A DNA stretch of 64,000 nucleotides from Argopecten irradians. Lineage: Eukaryota > Mollusca > Bivalvia > Pectinida > Pectinidae. Of this stretch, positions 59,060 through 64,000 are shown one piece after another. A program made the position numbers and the translations under genes. The notes under the pieces are model-generated. The model saw only the letters and a program-made list of their open reading frames with translations, did not search any database and was not told where the DNA came from. The stretch spans positions 16,694,609 to 16,758,608 of the forward strand of contig NC_091149.1 of assembly GCF_041381155.1 (NCBI RefSeq), read 5' to 3'. Position 1 is the first letter of the stretch; each line of letters begins with the position of its first letter.

Positions 59060-60654
59060 CGGTGTTGGAATTGCAATCTACATACTGCTGATCCCGAGAT
59101 AAGTGAACATTTGAAACCAGTTGTTAAACGGTTATTGTATCGATAAGTATTGTAACAGCGCTTTAACTCTTGTTTCCTCTGAATGGTTGATAACTTAACT
59201 GTTATTGTGGTAGCTAAAAAAGTCGTGATTCATTTTAGCGTATTTAGTGTTCATTATGAGTGACAGAAAAATAATGTATCTTTTATATCTATATTATAAG
59301 GCCTTTTGTCGTGATCTATTTTCGCGAATTTCACGTTCAAATATTTATTTTTGTCCACATTTTGCACACTTTAGTAGCCGCGAAAGAAGGTTTAGTGTAC
59401 GGCATTCAATATCAATAGATAGATTATCATTTAACTGGTTAATTATCATTCCCATGAACATCACCGGTACATGTAGCTCCTTAGGGTGGAAACTTTTAAT
59501 TTGTACATACCATTATATTGCACTTCAATTTAAATTTTCAGTTTTTTCATCTAAATTCTGTTATACAAAATTACCAAACCAAATCCCATCTTTACTTTTG
59601 TATGCTTAGAATGGGAATTATGTCACTATTCGATAAATACATGTACATACAAAAACATGAGGTCTGATAGGATTACACCTCCATCTGACTATTGATACAA
59701 TGTAACAAAGTGGTAAACATTTTAAAAATACATCTTTTAAATAAAATATGAAATACAATGCGGCAAAAAATTAGAACATTTGATACCTAAGAATTCTTCA
59801 GTAATAAAAAATAGTTTCTGATGTATTTGACTATGTAGGATTCGGTCATTTAAGAAAAATAAATTTTGTGTTTAAAAAAAATAAAGTGTTTCATCCAACA
59901 TACTTCATAACCAATATTTGAATAATAAATTTTAGTTTTAAAAGTTGTGATTTTCAATGGAGGTCAAGATTATTCATTTAAACAAACCCAATAGCAAACG
60001 CCAACTATTTATTGACAGGAAGTAATATATTTGCCAATTTGACACACGTGACCATAAATGGATATCGATGTCATTCATTTTTTTTTTAAAGTTGGAAAAT
60101 ATTCATCACAGCATGCGATTTATCCAACATCGGTTCTTTAGGTCTATTACGGTATAGTTACTTTTTATTCGCGTGGGTTAAGTTAATTTTTCTGAAGTGT
60201 TATACAGGTTAATGACAAGTAACATATAATATTAACGCTAAAATTCGTCACATTCACGAATATTTCTCCCCATGAATAAGTATCAAAGAACAAATCGCGA
60301 AAATAAACAAAAATATACAGTAGTTATTCACAAGAAGACGTTTGAAAAAACAAACTAGCCTGTTTGAATTCATTTCCATTGACTTGTAACAGGATCTTGA
60401 ATTTTCTAAATATATGCAGGAAATTAAATTTATATTTTCCTAATTTATTTTGGTTTTATTTTGTTTGTTGTGAATATCTTATATCGTACATTGTTCAATG
60501 TAGTCTTTGAATAGCTACATGATCTTTGCACGGTAATCATGTGTGCCTGACTGAACGTGAATACCACCGCAAAGGAACGAAATTGTACGCTAGTGATTAG
60601 TGTGGTTCGTTGGACCGAACATTATGAGGGTTGATTTTGTTCATGTCACATTAT
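59060..60654. other. 3' flank of TRIM C
   Basis: Aligned with 13786-15445. No gene; an open frame at 59247-59609 is not preserved in the A copy. Confidence 0.5.
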
Positions 60655-61077
60655 ATCGCATTGGCGACCCACCATGCGACAATGCGCCAAGCAAAGAGCG
60701 ACAATGCGTTATGCGACAATGCGCCAAGCTAAGAGCGACGTCAAACGACATTGCGAAATGTGACAAACAGTATCGCATCGCGTATTGTCGTATGGCGCAT
60801 TCTCGTTCTCCGCTTGACGCACTGTCGTATGGCACATTGTTGCCAGTCGCGACCCCTTCATGCAACAGTTCGACAATGCGCCTTGCGACGTTTCGACAAC
60901 GCCCCAAGCAAAGTGTGACAATACAACAGTGCACCAAGCAAAAATGACAGCGCGACGATTCGCCAAGCGATAAGCGACATTGCGCCAACCGAAGAGGCGA
61001 CAGTGCAATAATGCGTCATGCAACAGAGCGACAATGCACCATGCACTGCTGCCTGACGCCTTGTCGCACTGTCGCCG
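60655..61077. repeat. Second copy of the GCGACAATGCG minisatellite
   Basis: About 40 bp shorter than the copy at 15446-15908, because it has one GCGACGTCAAACGACAT unit instead of three. Otherwise almost identical. Confidence 0.75.
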
Positions 61078-63449
61078 AAATAAACTCATACGAACAACCT
61101 GTGCACATTTTTATTCCATATAAAGAGAACCAGCGTACGATTATGATCAATCGGGAAAGCCTTTTGAGACCATATAAATTACCAAGACATCCACATAATC
61201 GTTCAATATATTTGCATGTAAAATTTACTATTTTAGACGCGAAGATATATCTGCAATACATAATAAATAACGATTGTTCCACTTCAAATACGTATCTGTA
61301 TACGTATGCATAAACGTATATTGCTTTTTGTAAATAACCCTAATACTAATGGAAAGAATATCAAGTAATATATGGTATAACTACCAGAAAAAGACGAATG
61401 CACGACTATTTCTCCGCGCGAATAAGTATCAAAGACGACATCGCGAAAACAAACAAATATATACAGTAGTGATTCACAAGACGTCTTTTGAAACAAACTA
61501 TTCAAGCGAGGTAACTCCTAATTATTTAATTATGGATGAACACTTTTAATTTAATATAAAAGAAAATGATAAAACTCAACAAATCAAATATATCTCTATT
61601 TTGTGAGATTGGTTCTTCATTCCCATCAGTGGATGCCTAATTTGTTATACACATATGGACTTTATATTCTCTTACCCCAGACAGGACGAGATCTTTGCAC
61701 ATGCTCAACAATTGTATGACGTCACAACAACAGTATCATGACGTCGCGGTAATAGTATTATAATGTCACCACAACAATGAAATGACATCACAAAGTGTGC
61801 CAAGGCGACGATTCATTGAGGTTACATCATCCTTGTTTGCATAAGTGACACGTTTATTTAAGACACAAAGTGGTGCACGGGGTAAGAGAAAAAGAATAAT
61901 TCACCCTCTTTGGGGAGAGGCAGGAGGTAAGATTCTTAAGCTGTCAAACAGTGTTTACCCCTGGGATTGCGATTCTCCTGTCTCACCCCAAACGGGTGAA
62001 AGATTCTATTAGTCTGTATCTGTTGTGGTGAATAGAATCAATATCACCAAATAGACATACTATCATTAAGTACATTTAGTATCATATCATAATTATTTCG
62101 ATTATGCCATTAAAAATGAAATTTAAATGCTTATTTATAGAGTTACAAATTATATCTATGGTTAACAATTATATCTTTCTTCATCAAGGAGTTACCTCCC
62201 CTTATTTGTATAAACCTCACCATGTATATAATTGTTTGTTTGTACCACAAATATAAGGAGAAGACTAAGATATGCTATGCCTGATGTCTAATCCTATTGA
62301 CACTTAACATTTCTTTGTCAATAAAATATTTGGAAATTGGTTTAAAAAAACTAGCCTATTTGAACCGTATGATCTTGAATGAAGAGTCAATCAAACCGGG
62401 TCTATAAAGACCAGCAAGGAACAGAGGTATATGGTCCTTATAGTCTGATTGTCTGTATACACAGGTTGAATTGTAATGAAATTGGACATTTGAGACGCTA
62501 GTCATCTTATCAAGATGACAGTCTCCCTTCTTTGCCATTCCATTGTCGATGATTTTATTGTTTCTTAAAACGATGGAAATCAAAGGACAGCAATTCGTAT
62601 TAATTGCACGTTACTGTTTGCAAATTTTCAATTTGGAACGAAACAAATACCGATTATCTATCAATCATCATACAAACCACATGAAAAGAAATATTTAACC
62701 TATCGGTGTCCAACGTTAAAACCGGGTAAATCGTAGTTTGTCCACCTCCATCAACTCAGGCACTGAAAATGTACTGTAAACAACCGCCTAATCTATGTCC
62801 ATGGTAATATCTGACCCATCTGTCCTCTGTCGGTAAACCTCACTTTGACATATATAAAGTATTCCTTAATAATTGGTCTTGAGCGTTAACTGATCTCATA
62901 GATAAATTGTAACTGTCGATGTAATATTAAATGTCTATACACTGTACAACACTAACGTGTGCATTATATATATGTAGGTGCAGTAAAGCATAACACTGAT
63001 CAAATTCCTTGTTGAATGATGTTAATGAAGTCAACTAGATATCATTAAACAACAGTGTAAGCATACATGAACACTTTATAATTAAATGTATTTGTAATTT
63101 ACAATTTATTTCAACTGAGGAATATGGAATTTACAATACCTTAGCGTATACAAAGATAAACGTAAAATTGCTATGATTTAAAAATACACCTTGTTTGAAA
63201 ATATAGAACCAGAACTGCCGATATCTAGTCGATATTTAAATTAAATTAACATGATCTATTTGTCAGTATGATTGTTTGTACGTAACCACTATTTTTGTGG
63301 ATTAATTTTAATCGTTTCTAATATCGGTCAGTATATACATAACCCTCCTTAGATTATAATATGATGAGTTTATTTAAAACCCAAAATAGTTATATAGTAT
63401 AGACGTAACAAGTACAATGTAGTTACATTTAATCAAATAGACGATGATG
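61078..63449. other. Intergenic spacer between TRIM C and D, duplicate of 15909-18609
   Basis: No gene. It carries the hairpin at 61892-62007. The match to the left copy is very high to about 62.9 kb, then includes deletions (for example, most of 17.9-18.2 kb is missing here). Confidence 0.55.
61892..62007. repeat. Inverted repeat, copy of 16722-16837
   Basis: The same hairpin arms as the left copy, with no visible change. Confidence 0.55.
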
Positions 63450-63568
63450 TCGGTATTAATCGTAACATCTCGGGAAAATTTCCGTGAACGTTCGGGAAAA
63501 CCGGAAATCCCTGAAATATTGCTATTGACGTCTGCCTGGGCTCACACTTAGCCTCCTGTTTCTATATG
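63450..63568 (+). other. Non-coding first exon of a fourth TRIM gene (D), body beyond the window
   Basis: Homologous to 18610-18733, with donor TATATG|GTGAGTACACGAG at 63568/63569. By the offset to gene B (44.84 kb), its coding exon should begin about 1.3-1.4 kb past the right edge. Confidence 0.55.
63503..63511 (-). promoter_or_regulatory. kappaB-like site, TRIM D
   Basis: The minus strand reads GGGATTTCC next to CCGGAA, identical to the TRIM B site. Confidence 0.42.
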
Positions 63569-63718
63569 GTGAGTACACGAGTTGTAACTCGTTATCAATT
63601 GTGATATCCATCTTTAGCAAATGATAGTTTCTCCTGAAATTAAACCCGAGTGATGATGGACGTTAATATTGGGAAGATGAGAACAATATTGACATATTAT
63701 GATGACTGTGTAGTTAGA

Positions 63719-63737
63719 CTATATAAACCGAAAGTAG
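63719..63737 (+). promoter_or_regulatory. Conserved intron-1 element, TRIM D
   Basis: CTATATAAACCGAAAGTAG, identical to the first TRIM B copy. Confidence 0.38.
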
Positions 63738-64000
63738 GAATGTAATTTCGTACATTTTGATGTAAATATATGTCTTGTAACACCTATATAGATATATAAA
63801 ATATGAGTATGTTATCTCCTATCATAGCAAAATACTACCACACTGATGAAGTACTTTCATTTTACATTTTTGCACATTTTATATTCTGCTGTATGATAGT
63901 ATTGCTGGTAAACAAGGAGTTGATTCCCTTTACCATCTTAATAGTTATGTATGTGCCCATTTACAAACATTTCATAGTTTTCTACGTGCAATACCAAACT

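Larger units (their letters stand above)
51900..64000 (+). repeat. Right copy of the duplicated two-gene TRIM block (genes C and D)
   Basis: It aligns in order with 7400-19163 and continues past the right edge. Differences are mainly small indels plus lineage-specific insertions. Flanking genes differ on the left (RecQ-like against ankyrin gene), which argues for a genuine duplication more than for a second haplotype. Confidence 0.85.

Overview
The window looks like genomic DNA of a marine mollusc, most likely a bivalve. It is AT-rich, full of short words such as acatgtacatgta, and its genes are split by introns. It carries lineage-expanded RING/B-box/coiled-coil/NHL (TRIM) genes and repeats of kinds common in bivalves: hairpin-ended elements with tandem-repeat cores, tRNA-derived SINEs, small inverted-repeat elements and a Ty3/gypsy LTR element. 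The species cannot be named from the sequence alone.

Layout. 1-4.3 kb: the 3' end of an unrecognised gene, a tandem-repeat element, a short two-exon RecQ-like helicase gene on the minus strand, and a 200-bp segment that recurs at 50.7 kb. 7.4-15 kb: TRIM gene A, with a non-coding first exon, an intron filled by repeat elements, and one large coding exon. 15.4-15.9 kb: an unusual GC-rich minisatellite. 18.6-22.5 kb: TRIM gene B, with the same two-exon plan. 23.6-28.3 kb: a broken Ty3/gypsy-type element cut by a 10-N assembly gap. 28.3-36.9 kb: no convincing gene, only SINE-like and inverted-repeat elements. 37.0-49.0 kb: a four-exon ankyrin-repeat gene with long introns. 49.4-49.85 kb: a satellite carrying TGACGTCA words. 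51.9-59.1 kb: TRIM gene C, a close copy of A. 60.65-61.08 kb: a second copy of the minisatellite. 63.45-63.57 kb: the first exon of a fourth TRIM gene (D) whose body lies beyond the window.

A+B (about 7.4-19.2 kb and beyond) and C+D (about 51.9-64 kb) form a duplicated two-gene block. All four first exons share a kappaB-like/ETS-like motif cluster, and intron 1 carries a conserved 19-bp element. This suggests a co-regulated and possibly immune-responsive family of ubiquitin ligases; that role is inferred. Coding segments of A and B share near-identical tracts that look like gene conversion.

Every recognisable multi-domain host gene (A, B, C, RecQ-like, ankyrin) is interrupted by one to several tiny indels, most of them in short runs. 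Undoing them gives lengths divisible by three, and exactly 659 codons for both A and B. Consensus sequencing error is therefore at least as likely as pseudogenisation.
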